64,000 bases of DNA from Kribbella sp. VKM Ac-2568. GTDB lineage: Bacteria > Actinomycetota > Actinomycetes > Propionibacteriales > Kribbellaceae. The position numbers and the translations under genes were made by a program. This document shows positions 1 to 8,479 of this stretch, piece by piece; positions within the stretch are counted from its first letter, which is position 1; every line of letters begins with the position of its first letter. The stretch covers positions 45,374 to 109,373 of the forward strand of contig NZ_SLVF01000021.1 in NCBI RefSeq assembly GCF_004345365.1. Direction: 5' to 3'. Below the pieces are notes generated by a model that was not told the origin of the DNA, did not search any database, and saw only the letters and a list, made by a program, of their open reading frames with translations.

Positions 1-1
1 C

Positions 2-829
2 GGCTACGTGTTCGGCCGGACCGGCTGGGGACAGACCCGCCCCTTCTCGCAGGAGTCGACTTACAGCATCCGCTTCGGGCCTGCCCGCGAGAAGCACGGG
101 CACAACGACCACATGGCGATCACATACACCTCGCGGGGACGCGAGATCCTCGTTGACGGCGGTCACGCGGGCTACCAGACCGACAAGTGGCGGGCCTGGG
201 CCAGGAGCCAGGCCGCGCACAACTCACTGACCACGCCGATGACGCCGGACCGGAACTTCGCCACCACGCTGAAACGGTCGCGGATCGAGCCGGACTCCGA
301 GTTCTACGAGTTCACCGACCAGCCGGGCACCGGGATCGACCGGACCCGCGGCGTACTGGTGCTCAAGGATCCCGACCTGCTGGTCGTGCTTGACCAGGCC
401 ACTTCGACGACACCCCAGCAGTTCCAGACCCTGTGGCACCTGCCGGACGACCAGAACGTCACGGTCCGCTCGCCGACCACCGCGGTGGCGAAGAAGCCGG
501 GTGGCGGAACCCAGACGTTCCTGTTCCAGATCCCGTACCGCCAGCAGTTGCCGACCGACGCGATCCAGGTCGAGAAGGGCGAGTCCGACCCGGTCCAGGG
601 CTGGCACTACCCGGACATCTTCACCCGCAAACCGGCCCCGACGGTGATGTTCAACCGCTCCGGCCAGTCCGCGACGATCCTGTCCGTCATCGCGCCGGTC
701 AAGACCTCGCAGCCGGCGAGGTACACCGCACGCCGGGCCGGCTCGACGCTGATCGTGGACCTGAACATCGACGGCCACCACACGTCGATCGGCGTCACCC
801 CGGGAGGCACGCTGCACCGCCTCACGTGA
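2..829 (+). CDS. Heparinase II/III-family protein, C-terminal part (5' end outside window)
   Basis: The frame is open from base 2, so the gene begins upstream of the window; the GTG at 8 is internal. The visible 275 residues match the C-terminal beta-sandwich part of heparinase II/III-like polysaccharide lyases. The segment with GHNDHM is followed by a run resembling ILVDGGH and then AHNSL, which is the usual H-x-D and metal/substrate region of this family. The catalytic alpha/alpha toroid would lie upstream. Likely role: elimination-type cleavage of an acidic polysaccharide outside the cell or in the wall. The exact substrate cannot be read from this half. The stop is TGA at 827-829. Confidence 0.8.
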   Translation, partial: GYVFGRTGWGQTRPFSQESTYSIRFGPAREKHGHNDHMAITYTSRGREILVDGGHAGYQTDKWRAWARSQAAHNSLTTPMTPDRNFATTLKRSRIEPDSEFYEFTDQPGTGIDRTRGVLVLKDPDLLVVLDQATSTTPQQFQTLWHLPDDQNVTVRSPTTAVAKKPGGGTQTFLFQIPYRQQLPTDAIQVEKGESDPVQGWHYPDIFTRKPAPTVMFNRSGQSATILSVIAPVKTSQPARYTARRAGSTLIVDLNIDGHHTSIGVTPGGTLHRLT

Positions 830-939
830 GTCGGAGAAAGCCCCGGCTCGATGCCTGCCGGATCCGCTGATCCCCCTCAGAACAAAGAGAAACCCGGGGC
901 CACATCCCGTCCTTGGTGGTCACCGGGAACGAGGAGACT

Positions 940-1257
940 CAGCTTCTTGAGGTCGGTCACGTGGGTGCCGGTCTTCTTCGCGAGCTGGGCCAGCGCGCGG
1001 TTGTGGTCCAGCCGGGTCAGCGCCGAGAACCGCTCGGCCGGGATGTCCGGGGCGTTGCTGCGGGCGATCAGCGCGTTGGTGTTGGCCGGGTTGCCGGTCG
1101 CGGTGATCCGGATGTCGTCCGCCGCGTGCTCGTTCAGCGCCTTGCCCTGGACGGTGAAGATCGCGCCGTTCGCCTCCAGCAGGTCGCCGCGCTCCATCCC
1201 CCTGGTCCGGGGGCGGGCGCCGACCAGCAGGGCCACGTTCGCGCCGTCGCGAGCCGT
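940..1257 (-). pseudogene. Malate dehydrogenase internal fragment
   Basis: The minus-strand translation contains a block of about 100 residues characteristic of actinobacterial malate dehydrogenase: the ANVALLVGARPR stretch, GMERGDLLEANG, the TGNPANTNALI segment of the substrate loop, and LTRLDHNRALAQLA. Sequence on both sides is unrelated: the Rossmann N-terminus and the catalytic-His C-terminal half are missing. It is therefore a gene fragment (roughly residues 80-180 of a 330-residue enzyme) and not a working enzyme. It lies between the heparinase gene and a frame-broken gene, which marks the start of a rearranged stretch. Confidence 0.8.
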
Positions 1258-1402
1258 CCAGCCTGCTGGTCGAGACGATCCACCTTGCGATCCGACGTCG
1301 GAGTGGTGAACCGGCCTTGTTCTGCGGGAATTCAACTCGACGCTTTGCCGGGCGCAAGCCCGGGGTGGATCAGATCGAGCACCTGCAGAAACTGTGAGAC
1401 AG

Positions 1403-1440
1403 CACAGCCGTCCCGTCGAAGACTCGACAGGACGGCTGTG
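1403..1440. terminator. Strong hairpin, probable terminator
   Basis: CACAGCCGTCC at 1403-1413 pairs perfectly with GGACGGCTGTG at 1430-1440. An inner GTCGA/TCGAC pair (1415-1419 with 1424-1428) extends the stem across one mismatch. It sits just past the 3' end (1447) of the minus-strand gene next to it. There is no clear U-run, which is common for actinobacterial terminators. Confidence 0.6.
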
Positions 1441-1446
1441 ACCCTA

Positions 1447-2040
1447 TTACGGGGTCCAGGCTGAATCCGACTTGCAGCTGGCGCACATCGTGGCTCCAAG
1501 GCTCACCGTGTTGCGCGGAGATACGGAGTAGGTGACTCGCTTCCACATCGTTACGTTGAAAGTCCCCCACGGCTGGCAAGTGACACGCCCGTCACCGTGG
1601 TAACGGGGGATTCGGTACGCCTGAACGAGGCCTCCCGGTGACAGTCCGTAACGCTTTCCCGGCTCGGTAGGTACCGTCCGCCCGCTCATCACCGTGTTGG
1701 TGGTGGCCGACGTGTGGCCGTTCGACCCATCCAATGACGTCCGAAACAGAGATCTGCACGCTAGCCACGAACGGAACCTTGATTTCCGTCGCCGTCGTCG
1801 CCGATGCACTGTGCTTGTTTCCGTTGCTGAATGATTGGTCGCCGACTCCATCTGACTGGTCGAGTACGACCATGTCATCGTTCCGGCACGGTCCTCCTCG
1901 TACCAGTAGTCGGAGCCCGTGTCGCGGTCGGTGAAATCGCGCGGAATGCCGACTGGTGCCGTCATGCTGCAGTAGACGTCAGGCCACCGTCCGGCGGTGT
2001 GACAAGAAGCGCGGAGGCGGTAACGGCCGCGGCGGCTCTT
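1447..2040 (-). pseudogene. Frame-broken secreted beta-rich protein gene
   Basis: One minus frame (GTG at 2070 to the stop at 1447) carries plausible protein at both ends but an arginine-rich nonsense stretch in the middle. Another frame supplies sensible sequence there (ASATTATEIKVPFVASVQIS, about 1810-1725). Spliced together, the product is a Ser/Thr-rich beta protein with two Cys-x-x-Cys-like ends. In a third frame at about 2030-1960 there is an Ala/Val-rich stretch like a signal-peptide core that ends in stops. Two compensating indels, plus one near the start, would restore a secreted protein of about 190 residues. I do not recognise the family. Confidence 0.45.
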
Positions 2041-2130
2041 CTCGCACCGGGACCTCGGTCTGGCGCTCACGACATAGGGAAGGGTGAGGCCCTCGAGCGG
2101 GGCAGAATCGGGTGCGCTTCAGGAGGATGG

Positions 2131-2784
2131 ATGAGAGTGATGACAAGGCCAGCGCCGGACCAGGGGGAGTTCGAGGGGATGGCGGGTTCGCTGGCGACGA
2201 TGAGTGACCGGGAGTTGTGGCGCCGGGCGAGCGACGGGGGGACGGAGTCGTTCGCCCGGTTGTTCGACCGGCACGCCAAGGCGGTCTACAACTTCCTGTT
2301 CCGCCGTACGGCGTCCTGGAGCGACGCGGAGGACCTCACTTCCTCGGTGTTCCTGCACGCCTGGCGCCGTCGAGAACAAGTTGTTCTCGTGCACGAGTCA
2401 GCCCTTCCCTGGCTCCTGCGTACCGCGGACTACGTGTATCGCAACGAGCGGCGCAAACAGCACTTCCGCTGGGCGACCGTGCTGAAGCATGTCCCGATGA
2501 CCGATGAGCCGGATCTTGCCGATGGCGTCGCGTCGCGAGTCGACGACGAACGCGAGGCCGGTCGGTTGCGCCGGCTGCTGCACAAGTTGCCCCGGCAGGA
2601 ACGCGAGATCGTCGAGCTCTGCTTCTGGGCGGGCCTCGACCAGCAGGCCGCCGCCGTCGCGCTCGACATTCCACTCGGCACGGTGAAGTCGCGGCTGGCG
2701 CGGGCCCGCAAACGCCTCCGCGGCCTCACTGTCGCTGATACTCCCACCCGTGGCACGGACGATTCCCTGGAGAGCCTGTCATGA
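2131..2784 (+). CDS. ECF-type RNA polymerase sigma-70 factor
   Basis: 217 residues with sigma region 2 (LFDRHAKAVYNFLFRRT followed by AEDLTSSVFLHAWRRR) and region 4 (LPRQEREIVELCFWAGLDQQ, then IPLGTVKSRLARARKRLR). This is a normal two-domain ECF factor with no long C-terminal extension. The ATG at 2131 is chosen because AGGAGG lies at 2121-2126; an ATG at 2140 is possible. The stop overlaps the next start by ATGA at 2781-2784, so the pair is translationally coupled. The downstream membrane protein is the natural candidate for its anti-sigma factor. Confidence 0.85.
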   Translation: MRVMTRPAPDQGEFEGMAGSLATMSDRELWRRASDGGTESFARLFDRHAKAVYNFLFRRTASWSDAEDLTSSVFLHAWRRREQVVLVHESALPWLLRTADYVYRNERRKQHFRWATVLKHVPMTDEPDLADGVASRVDDEREAGRLRRLLHKLPRQEREIVELCFWAGLDQQAAAVALDIPLGTVKSRLARARKRLRGLTVADTPTRGTDDSLESLS

Positions 2785-3629
2785 ACGAACTACTCACCCG
2801 TCGTCCTGAACGCCCCATGCCGGCCGGACACCACGAGAAGCGCCGCTCCGAACTGCTCGAAGCGATCGGAGGAGAGGCTGAGACTCCCCGGCGTCGCTCA
2901 GCCACCCCCCTGCTGGCAGCCGCGGCAGTTCTCGCGGTGGTCGGCGGCCTCGCGTTCGGAGTACCGGCGCTTCGTGACAACGCACAGCCTCCCGTGGGCG
3001 CCACGTCGGAGGGATCCAGCACCGAGGACGGCGTCGGTGAGAAGCCGGCCGTCCGGACCTTGTCCGCGGCCGAGCAGGCCCGCTTCCTTGCGGACTGCAT
3101 CAAGGCGGTCGACAAGGCCACGACCGGTCAGCCGCTCCGAATCAAGTACTTGCAGGCGGTCGACGGGTTCGAGTTCACCAAAGTGTCCGATCCAGGTCAG
3201 GTCAGGTCGTGGCTGATCATCAGGGCAACCTTCGGTTCCACGCGCCTACGCCAGTCCAAGGTCGGCGCCGTGCTCTGTGGACGCAACGGAGCGGGGGTGA
3301 TCAGCGATGCCGTGAAGGTGATCAGCGATGCCGTGAATGCCCCTCACGCAGCAAGCGGCTCGCTCATGTCCACCCCGGTCACAGCGCTGGCTCTCAACGC
3401 TGGGCTCGCGCTCAACACCGTCACCCGGGTCACGTCGCAGAAGGGCAGCGGTCCACAGGTCGAGGCCGCCCTGCGAGGCGGCTATTGGTTCACGCCGACG
3501 CCGGGCCACGACAAGCTCTTCGGAGGCCGCTCGGACGACCACGGCCTCTTCGGAGAGACGATTCGCGCCTATGACGTCAACAACAAGCTGGTCTACACCA
3601 CCGGGATCACGGTCCGTTGGGACAGGTGA
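2781..3629 (+). CDS. Single-pass membrane protein coupled to the sigma factor (putative anti-sigma or sensor)
   Basis: 282 residues. An N-terminal cytoplasmic segment of about 42 residues is rich in Arg and Glu. One membrane helix follows at about residues 44-63 (ATPLLAAAAVLAVVGGLAFG), then a long extracytoplasmic domain of about 215 residues. This layout, together with the 4-bp overlap with the sigma gene, is that of the CU044_5270-like or anti-sigma proteins that accompany ECF factors in actinomycetes. No zinc-binding HxxxCxxC motif is visible, so a classic ZAS anti-sigma domain is absent. Role as sigma regulator is inferred from position only. Confidence 0.6.
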   Translation: MNELLTRRPERPMPAGHHEKRRSELLEAIGGEAETPRRRSATPLLAAAAVLAVVGGLAFGVPALRDNAQPPVGATSEGSSTEDGVGEKPAVRTLSAAEQARFLADCIKAVDKATTGQPLRIKYLQAVDGFEFTKVSDPGQVRSWLIIRATFGSTRLRQSKVGAVLCGRNGAGVISDAVKVISDAVNAPHAASGSLMSTPVTALALNAGLALNTVTRVTSQKGSGPQVEAALRGGYWFTPTPGHDKLFGGRSDDHGLFGETIRAYDVNNKLVYTTGITVRWDR

Positions 3630-3662
3630 AGCTGCTCGCCGATCCCCCGATTCGTCAGACCG

Positions 3663-3785
3663 TCGGCGGCCAACCGTGCGATCTGCCCGAAGGTGCGCAA
3701 GCCGGTGGCCGCCAAGGCTCTCGATGACGCGCTCCGGTCGATCTACGACGACGGGAAGCAACTGCCGAACGCTCCCGCTAACTAG
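3663..3785 (+). pseudogene. Unidentified C-terminal remnant
   Basis: An open frame ending at TAG 3783-3785 reads like a real C-terminus (CPKVRKPVAAKALDDALRS, then DDGKQLPNAPAN). It has no start and is bounded on the right by the IS630 fragment. The sigma partner gene ends at 3629, so this is a separate remnant. Family not recognised. Confidence 0.25.
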
Positions 3786-3788
3786 TGC

Positions 3789-4085
3789 GGCGCCGTCTAT
3801 GTGATGGACAACTACGCCACGCACAAACGCGTCGAGGTCCGCGACTGGCTCGCCGCGAACCCGCGGATCAAGGTCCACTTCACTCCCAGCTCGGGATCCT
3901 GGCTGAACATGATCGAGGTCTGGTTCGGCATCATCGAACGCCAAGCCATCCACCGCGGCACCTTCAGACCCGTCCACGACGTCAACACCAAGATCCGCGC
4001 CTTCATCACCGGCTGTAACGACCGCTGCCGCCCCTTCGTCTGGACCAAAACCGCCGACCAAGATCCTCACCAGAGCCAACCGTCA
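3789..4085 (+). pseudogene. IS630-family transposase, C-terminal fragment
   Basis: The frame carries the second and third catalytic blocks of an IS630 DDE transposase: MDNYATHKR with the catalytic Asp, then FTPSSGSWLNMIEVWFG with the catalytic Glu, followed by RQAIHRGTF. The N-terminal HTH and the first Asp block are absent. Near 4070 the frame should shift by one base to continue the normal ending (ILTRANRQTTSDS), so the tail is also broken. It resembles the intact IS630 gene at 23906-24934 but is a different copy. Confidence 0.85.
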
Positions 4086-4384
4086 AACAACTTCAGACTC
4101 GGTACCTCGCGCTCGATCGACGGGCCGCTGATCCTTGGGTCGGACATCGCTCATGAGGGCAGCCTGGTCGCGACAACTTCGTCGCGCGGGCTCGCTACTG
4201 GGCCGAAGATGCATGCCTCATGTAGGCCCGTCGAGCAGCAGAGTTGTAGCAACAGGCCGTTGTCCAGGCGACTCCCTGAAACTGGAAAGAGAAGCTACGC
4301 GGCGGCGTTGTAGATAGGGTCTGGTGCACGGAGAAGTGTCATCTGAGTTGGGGTGTCGCGAGGCTGGCCTGGAAGGATGTTGCT

Positions 4385-4693
4385 GTGCCCAGGCCTTATC
4401 CGCGTGAGTTCCGTGACGACGTGGTTCGTGTTGCCCGTGACCGAGGGCCTGGTGTGACGGTCGAGCAGATCGCCAGGGACTTCGGGGTACACCCGATGAC
4501 GCGGTTCAAGCGGCTGCGTCAGGCCGAGGTGGACGAGGGCGCGAGGCCAGGTGTGTCCCGGGGTGAGTCGGCCGAGCTGCGGGAGGCCCGCCGGCGGATC
4601 AAGCTGCTGGAGCATGAGAACGAGGTGCTGCGCCGCGCGGCGGCGTACCTGTCGCAGGCCAGCCTTGCGGGAAAAGGCTCTACCCGCTCGTGA
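4385..4693 (+). CDS. IS3-family transposase OrfA
   Basis: 102 residues starting at GTG 4385 (PRPYPREFRDDVVRVARDRG). It has the HTH of IS3 OrfA proteins (IAGQIARDFGVHP-like region; here VEQIARDFGVHPMTRFKRL) followed by the leucine-zipper-like segment RRIKLLEHENEVLRRAAAYL used for OrfA/OrfB assembly. The stop TGA at 4691-4693 overlaps the GTG start of orfB, the usual arrangement for programmed -1 frameshifting in this family. The gene looks intact, but without a working OrfB the element cannot move by itself. Confidence 0.85.
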   Translation: MPRPYPREFRDDVVRVARDRGPGVTVEQIARDFGVHPMTRFKRLRQAEVDEGARPGVSRGESAELREARRRIKLLEHENEVLRRAAAYLSQASLAGKGSTRS

Positions 4694-5255
4694 GCGAGCT
4701 GGCTGCTGCCGCGGTTCCGGTGGCGGTGACGTGCCGGGTACTGAAGATTGCTCGCGAGCCGTACTACCGCTGGCTGGTTCGGCCGGTCACTCCTGCCGAG
4801 CTCGAGCAGGCCTACCGGGCCAACGCGTTGGTCGACGCGCGACCCGGCGTTCGGGTACCGGTTCCTGGTCGACGAGGCCCGCGATGCTGGTGAGCCGATG
4901 GCGGATCGGACCGCGTGGCGAATCTGTTCTGGCATGGGCTGGTGGAGCGTGTTCGGCAAGAGGAGGCGTGGCAAGAACGGCAAGAAGCCCGGGCCACCGG
5001 TCCATGGCGACCTCGTCCGCGTGACTTCACCGCCACCGCACCGAACCGGCTGTGGCTCGCCGACATCACCGGACACCACACCAGCGAAGGCAAGCTCTAC
5101 TGTGCGCGATCAAGGACGTCTACTCGAACAGGATCGTGGGCTACTCCATCAACTCGCGGATGAAATCCCGGATCGCGGTGGCCGCGCTCGGCAACGCGGT
5201 CGCCCGCCGCAACGAGGTCACCGGCTGTGTCCTGCACACCGACCGCGGATCGCAG

Positions 5256-5283
5256 GGCGGATTCAATCGGTTGTCGCAACACC
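5256..5283 (+). repeat. Left terminal inverted repeat of the IS30 element
   Basis: GGCGGATTCAATCGG, then TTGTCGCAACACC. Its inverted partner at 6716-6743 differs at about six of 28 positions; both share an identical CGCAACACC-like inner end (GCAACACC). Confidence 0.8.
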
Positions 5284-5302
5284 TCGGACACGGAGGTTTG
5301 CG

Positions 5303-6736
5303 ATGGGGCGGGGAAAGAACCGGTTGCCGGAGGTGTCGGCGGGTGCGCGGCGGCAGTGGGCGGCGGATCGAGCACTGCGACCGCCGATGCGTTCACCGGG
5401 CCGGCCTGAGCCCTCGCGTGCGGTGCAGCGTGAGTTCTGGCGGCTGATCGCGTCGGGCGTGACGACGGTCGAGGCCGCTGAGTCCGTTGGTGTGTCGTGG
5501 CCGGTCGGGGCCCGCTGGTTCCGTCACGCTGGCGGCATGCCGCCGATCAGCCTGGACGAGCCCACGGGGCGGTACTTGTCGTTCGCGGAGCGGGAGGAGA
5601 TCGCGCTGCTGCGCGCCAAGGAGGTCGGCGTGCGCGAGATCGCCCGCCGGATCGGACGTGACCCCGGGACGGTCTCTCGCGAGCTTCGTCGCAACGCGGC
5701 GACCAGGAGCGGCAAGCAGGTCTACCGGGCCTTGGTGGCGCAGTGGAAAGCGCAGCAGGCCGCGAAGCGCCCGAAGACAGCCAAGCTGGTGAACAACGAC
5801 AGGTTGCGTGAGTACGTGCAGGAGCGGCTGGATGGGAGCGTCCACCGACCCGACGGCACGATCGTCGCGGGCCCCGAGACCCCCGTATGGAAAGGGCTGA
5901 ACAAACCGCACCGGCAGGACCGGCGATGGGCGACGGCGTGGAGTCCGGAACAGATCTCCCAGCGGCTCCGGGTCGACTTCCCCGATGATGAGTCCATGCG
6001 CATCAGTCATGAGGCGATCTACCAGTCGCTGTTCATCCAGCGGCGTGGCGCGCTCAAGCGAGAGCTGGTCGCGTGTCTGCGCACGGGCCGGGCGCTGCGG
6101 GAACCGCGAGCCCGATCACGCAACAAGCCACGGGGGCATGTCACCGCGGATGTCGTCCTCAGCGAACGCCCCGCCGAAGCCGCCGATCGCGCCGTTCCAG
6201 GGCACTGGGAGGGGGATCTGATCATCGGGACGGGCCGATCCGCGATCGGCACGCTCGTCGAGCGCAGCAGCCGATCCACGCTCCTGGTGCATCTGCCCCG
6301 GCTGGAGGGCTGGGGCGAGAAACCACCCGTGAAGAACGGTCCGTCGCTTGGCGGCTACGGCGCCGTCGCGATGAACGCCGCGTTAGCTGCCTCGATCACA
6401 CGGCTACCAGAACAGCTGCGTCAGACGCTCACCTGGGACCGCGGGAAGGAACTGTCCGGGCATGCGCAGCTCACCCTCGATACCGGGACAAAGGTGTTCT
6501 TCGCCGACCCGCACTCGCCATGGCAGCGACCGACGAACGAGAACACGAATGGCCTGCTGCGCCAGTACTTCCCGAAGGGCACCGATCTATCCAGGTGGTC
6601 CGCCGAGGACCTCGAAGCCGTCGCCCTCGCGATCAACAACCGGCCCCGCAAGATCCTCGACTGGCGAACCCCGGCCGAGGTCTTCGAGGAGCAGCTACGC
6701 TCACTACAACAGCCCGGTGTTGCATCGACCGGTTGA
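5303..6736 (+). CDS. IS30-family transposase
   Basis: 477 residues from the ATG at 5303, which has GGAGG at 5292-5296 in front. The frame stays open upstream only because it runs into the broken orfB. N-terminal HTH modules include FAEREEIALLRAKEVGVRE and the GRDPGTVSRELRRN motif typical of IS30. The DDE catalytic core is present: GHWEGDLIIG with Asp, LTWDRGKEL with Asp, and RPTNENTNGLLRQYFPKGTD with Glu, ending in LNNRPR-like INNRPRKILDWRTP. Length and motif spacing are normal, so the protein is probably active. Confidence 0.93.
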   Translation: MGRGKNRLPEVSAGARRQWAADRALRPPMRSPGRPEPSRAVQREFWRLIASGVTTVEAAESVGVSWPVGARWFRHAGGMPPISLDEPTGRYLSFAEREEIALLRAKEVGVREIARRIGRDPGTVSRELRRNAATRSGKQVYRALVAQWKAQQAAKRPKTAKLVNNDRLREYVQERLDGSVHRPDGTIVAGPETPVWKGLNKPHRQDRRWATAWSPEQISQRLRVDFPDDESMRISHEAIYQSLFIQRRGALKRELVACLRTGRALREPRARSRNKPRGHVTADVVLSERPAEAADRAVPGHWEGDLIIGTGRSAIGTLVERSSRSTLLVHLPRLEGWGEKPPVKNGPSLGGYGAVAMNAALAASITRLPEQLRQTLTWDRGKELSGHAQLTLDTGTKVFFADPHSPWQRPTNENTNGLLRQYFPKGTDLSRWSAEDLEAVALAINNRPRKILDWRTPAEVFEEQLRSLQQPGVASTG

Positions 6737-6743
6737 ACTCGCC
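6716..6743 (-). repeat. Right terminal inverted repeat of the IS30 element
   Basis: On the minus strand it reads GGCGAGTTCAACCGG, then TCGATGCAACACC, matching the left end at 22 or so of 28 positions. The transposase stop codon (6734-6736) lies inside it. Confidence 0.8.
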
Positions 6744-6799
6744 CAGTTCCGGTCCAGGAAGTTCGTGCGCGCACTCGGTCGCCACGACTTCGTCATGCG

Positions 6800-7115
6800 G
6801 GAGTCTTCGCCTTCGCGGACGATCACGGAGGTCGTCTATAACCTTGATCATACTGAAGGTGCATTATTCGGATCTCATATAAGATGGTTCTAAGGGGCTC
6901 CTGCAGTTGGGGGCCGCTGTCCACGTCAGATCACCACTGGAGATCCTCTTGTCCGAGTAAATGGTCTACGCCATCCAGTTCCTTTGCCAGGAGCGGACGA
7001 CGCTGCGTGTTCAGCCGCACTGGAGAGTCGGATCAGTCCCGTTCCGCTGATCCACGGCGTGACAGCTCCGGCCGCAGTACGGCTGGTGCTCCATATCTCC
7101 CACAGAATCTCCAAC
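6800..7115. other. Non-coding stretch after the IS3 remnant
   Basis: No supportable gene. It holds an AT-rich patch at about 6830-6890 that is out of character with its surroundings. The 10-mer GATCTCATAT at 6871-6880 recurs at 8632-8641. Confidence 0.4.
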
Positions 7116-7117
7116 TG

Positions 7118-7330
7118 CCGACAGTGACCAGGCTCTGGCAGATCCAGGCTGCGCTCCTACTTGCGTTCACCGGTGACCGCAACGCCCGAAGCGACCGCTT
7201 ACGCCGAAGCGCGCAGGGCGACCCCACCTCTCGATGAGGTCATTGCACGTCCAGTCGAACACGGCGATGAACACGTACTGAAGTTCACCGAGGCATGCCT
7301 TCGCGAGCATGGCTTGGCGCCCGACGCCGG
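7118..7330 (+). pseudogene. Questin oxidase-like protein, C-terminal fragment with a frameshift
   Basis: One frame gives VTRLWQIQAALLLAFTGDRN; after a shift near 7200 the next frame gives PLDEVIARPVEHGDEHVLKF and TEACLREHGLAPD. Together these match the C-terminal part of the questin oxidase (DUF4243) family, where the VEHGDEHVIKFTEACLRE-type block is conserved. The N-terminal 300 or so residues are missing. Assignment is from recalled family resemblance. Confidence 0.5.
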
Positions 7331-7419
7331 TACGCTGCCGCGGCTGTGGCAGCCATCCAGCGGATCCGCGCCGGTGATGGCCTCCGAGGCAGAGCGCCAT
7401 TATGAATGCAGGCGACCGA

Positions 7420-7960
7420 TGAACGTCAGCTGCCTGGGCGACAGCATCTACCAAGGGGCAGGTCAGCGCGAACTACGTAGGGTTCCTCCAGGAGCGCCTG
7501 GCCGGGCGCGGCATCATGGTCACCAACTACGGCGTCAACGGTGATCTGGCGTACAACGCGCTGCAGCGCGTACACCAGATCATCGATAACCGTCCGGATG
7601 TCGTCACCGTGCATGTCGGCGCCAACGATGCCAACGCGAGTCTCAGCAACAAGAACCTCCGGATAGATGACCCGGACGAAGCGGCTACCTACCCGCCCGA
7701 CGATCGAGTGGTACCGCGACAACCTTGTCGAAATCGCCCGCCGGCTGAGCCAGGAGAGATCAGCGCGGATCGCGCTCCTCTCGCTCCCGGTCATCAGGGA
7801 AGACCTCGACTCGGAACCGGTACGCCGGTCAGCCCGATACAGCGCGATGGTAGGCGAAGTAGCTGACGAAACGGATCTACCTACCGACCTTTGCACGAGC
7901 GCCAGGTCGACAACCTCCGCCACCACAACTGTGACTCCGACCGCCAGCGCCGGCGGCTCG
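7420..7960 (+). pseudogene. SGNH/GDSL hydrolase gene broken by at least three frameshifts
   Basis: Segments in successive frames make one SGNH hydrolase: NVSCLGDSIYQG (block I with the nucleophile Ser, 7422-7458), QVSANYVGFLQERLAGRG (7459-7512), IMVTNYGVNGDLAYNALQRV with VTVHVGANDAN (block III G-x-N-D, to about 7660), TIEWYRDNLVEIARRLSQE with IALLSLPVIREDLDSEP (to about 7870), then LHERQVDNLRHH. The final catalytic D-x-x-H block is not found. An ATG exists at 7420, but no single frame gives a functional enzyme. Confidence 0.75.
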
Positions 7961-8161
7961 CCGGGCGGTACCGCGGACGCATCAATGAACAGGTCACCCG
8001 CCAGACCGCAGCATCAAACGGCACCAGCCGCCGCAACCGTGCGGACGCTTGCACGAACATCCCGAGCGCGTCGGGTCTTCCGTCGCATTCAACGACAACA
8101 GTCGATGCTCGCCGTCCAACCGACTCATCCGTTTCCCCAACTCGGCAGCGCAATCACAACC

Positions 8162-8479
8162 TCAGGGCGCGGGCTCTTCTCCCTGAAGGGGAAGCTTGGC
8201 CGCCACGATGTCGGTAGAGGTGAATGTCGGCGGTTCGGCGATGAGGTCCGACAGGTTGCCAGTGACCCGCACCTTCCCCGCCTCGAGGTGGAATTGCCTG
8301 CCCGCATCGTGAGGGAACGCGTCGACCACGGCGAAGCTGGTCGGCCCGAGGCGCAGAGCCAGCCAGACCGTGGTATCAGGTTCTTCGAGTACCGCGGCAA
8401 GCGCCGCCTTGAGGTGTTCCTCAAGCTCGCCATCCCGACCGGGCTTTGCCTCGATTCGAACGAACAGCCCCTTCGTCAC
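8162..8479 (-). CDS. Antibiotic biosynthesis monooxygenase (ABM)-domain protein
   Basis: About 105 residues forming one ferredoxin-like ABM domain: GLFVRIEAKPGRDGELEEHL, an Ala-rich helix, then TTVWLALRLGPTSFAVVDAF and FHLEAGKVRV. Such proteins are small dimeric monooxygenases or quinol-type oxygenases acting on aromatic or unknown substrates. GTG at 8479 is chosen because the homologous domain begins there. The frame remains open to an ATG at 8623, but that extension is Arg/Pro-rich, unlike the family, and its beginning lies in an AT-rich promoter-like stretch (TATGAT). The gene is the only intact one between 6.8 and 9.3 kb. Confidence 0.65.
   Translation of the reverse strand: MTKGLFVRIEAKPGRDGELEEHLKAALAAVLEEPDTTVWLALRLGPTSFAVVDAFPHDAGRQFHLEAGKVRVTGNLSDLIAEPPTFTSTDIVAAKLPLQGEEPAP

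Larger units (their letters stand above)
5256..6743 (+). mobile_element. IS30-family insertion sequence, complete, 1488 bp
   Basis: The element is bounded by imperfect 28-bp inverted repeats (5256-5283 and 6716-6743) and flanked by the direct repeat CAG (5253-5255 and 6744-6746). Removing one CAG and the element rejoins the IS3 orfB frame exactly as HTDRGSQ-FRSRKFV. IS30 elements are known to make short (2-3 bp) target duplications. It encodes a single full-length transposase. Confidence 0.88.
4690..6790 (+). pseudogene. IS3-family transposase OrfB, frameshifted and split by IS30 insertion
   Basis: The protein can only be followed by changing frame several times: start to about 4850 in one frame, about 4848-4990 in the next (DPAFGYRFLVDEARDAGEP), about 5010-5100 in a third (APNRLWLADITGHHTSEGKL, with the first catalytic Asp), then to 5255 (IVGYSINSRM, and HTDRGSQ with the second Asp). 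It resumes at 6744 as FRSRKFVRALGRHDFV and is lost by about 6790, before the catalytic Glu. At least three indels plus an insertion and a deletion make it inactive. Confidence 0.85.
4337..6800 (+). mobile_element. IS3-family element, frame-broken and interrupted by an IS30-type element
   Basis: orfA (4385-4693) and orfB remnants (4690-5255 and 6744-6790) form an IS3-type element. The left end is probably near the TG at 4337. The orfB reading stops being recognisable just after the downstream half resumes, so the 3' third is deleted. The IS30-type insertion occupies 5256-6743. Confidence 0.75.

Noticed and set aside
4748..5302. Long N-terminal extension of the IS30 transposase frame
   Set aside because: The frame is open by chance through the broken IS3 orfB; the real start has a ribosome site at 5292-5296 and lies inside the IS30 terminal repeat boundary.
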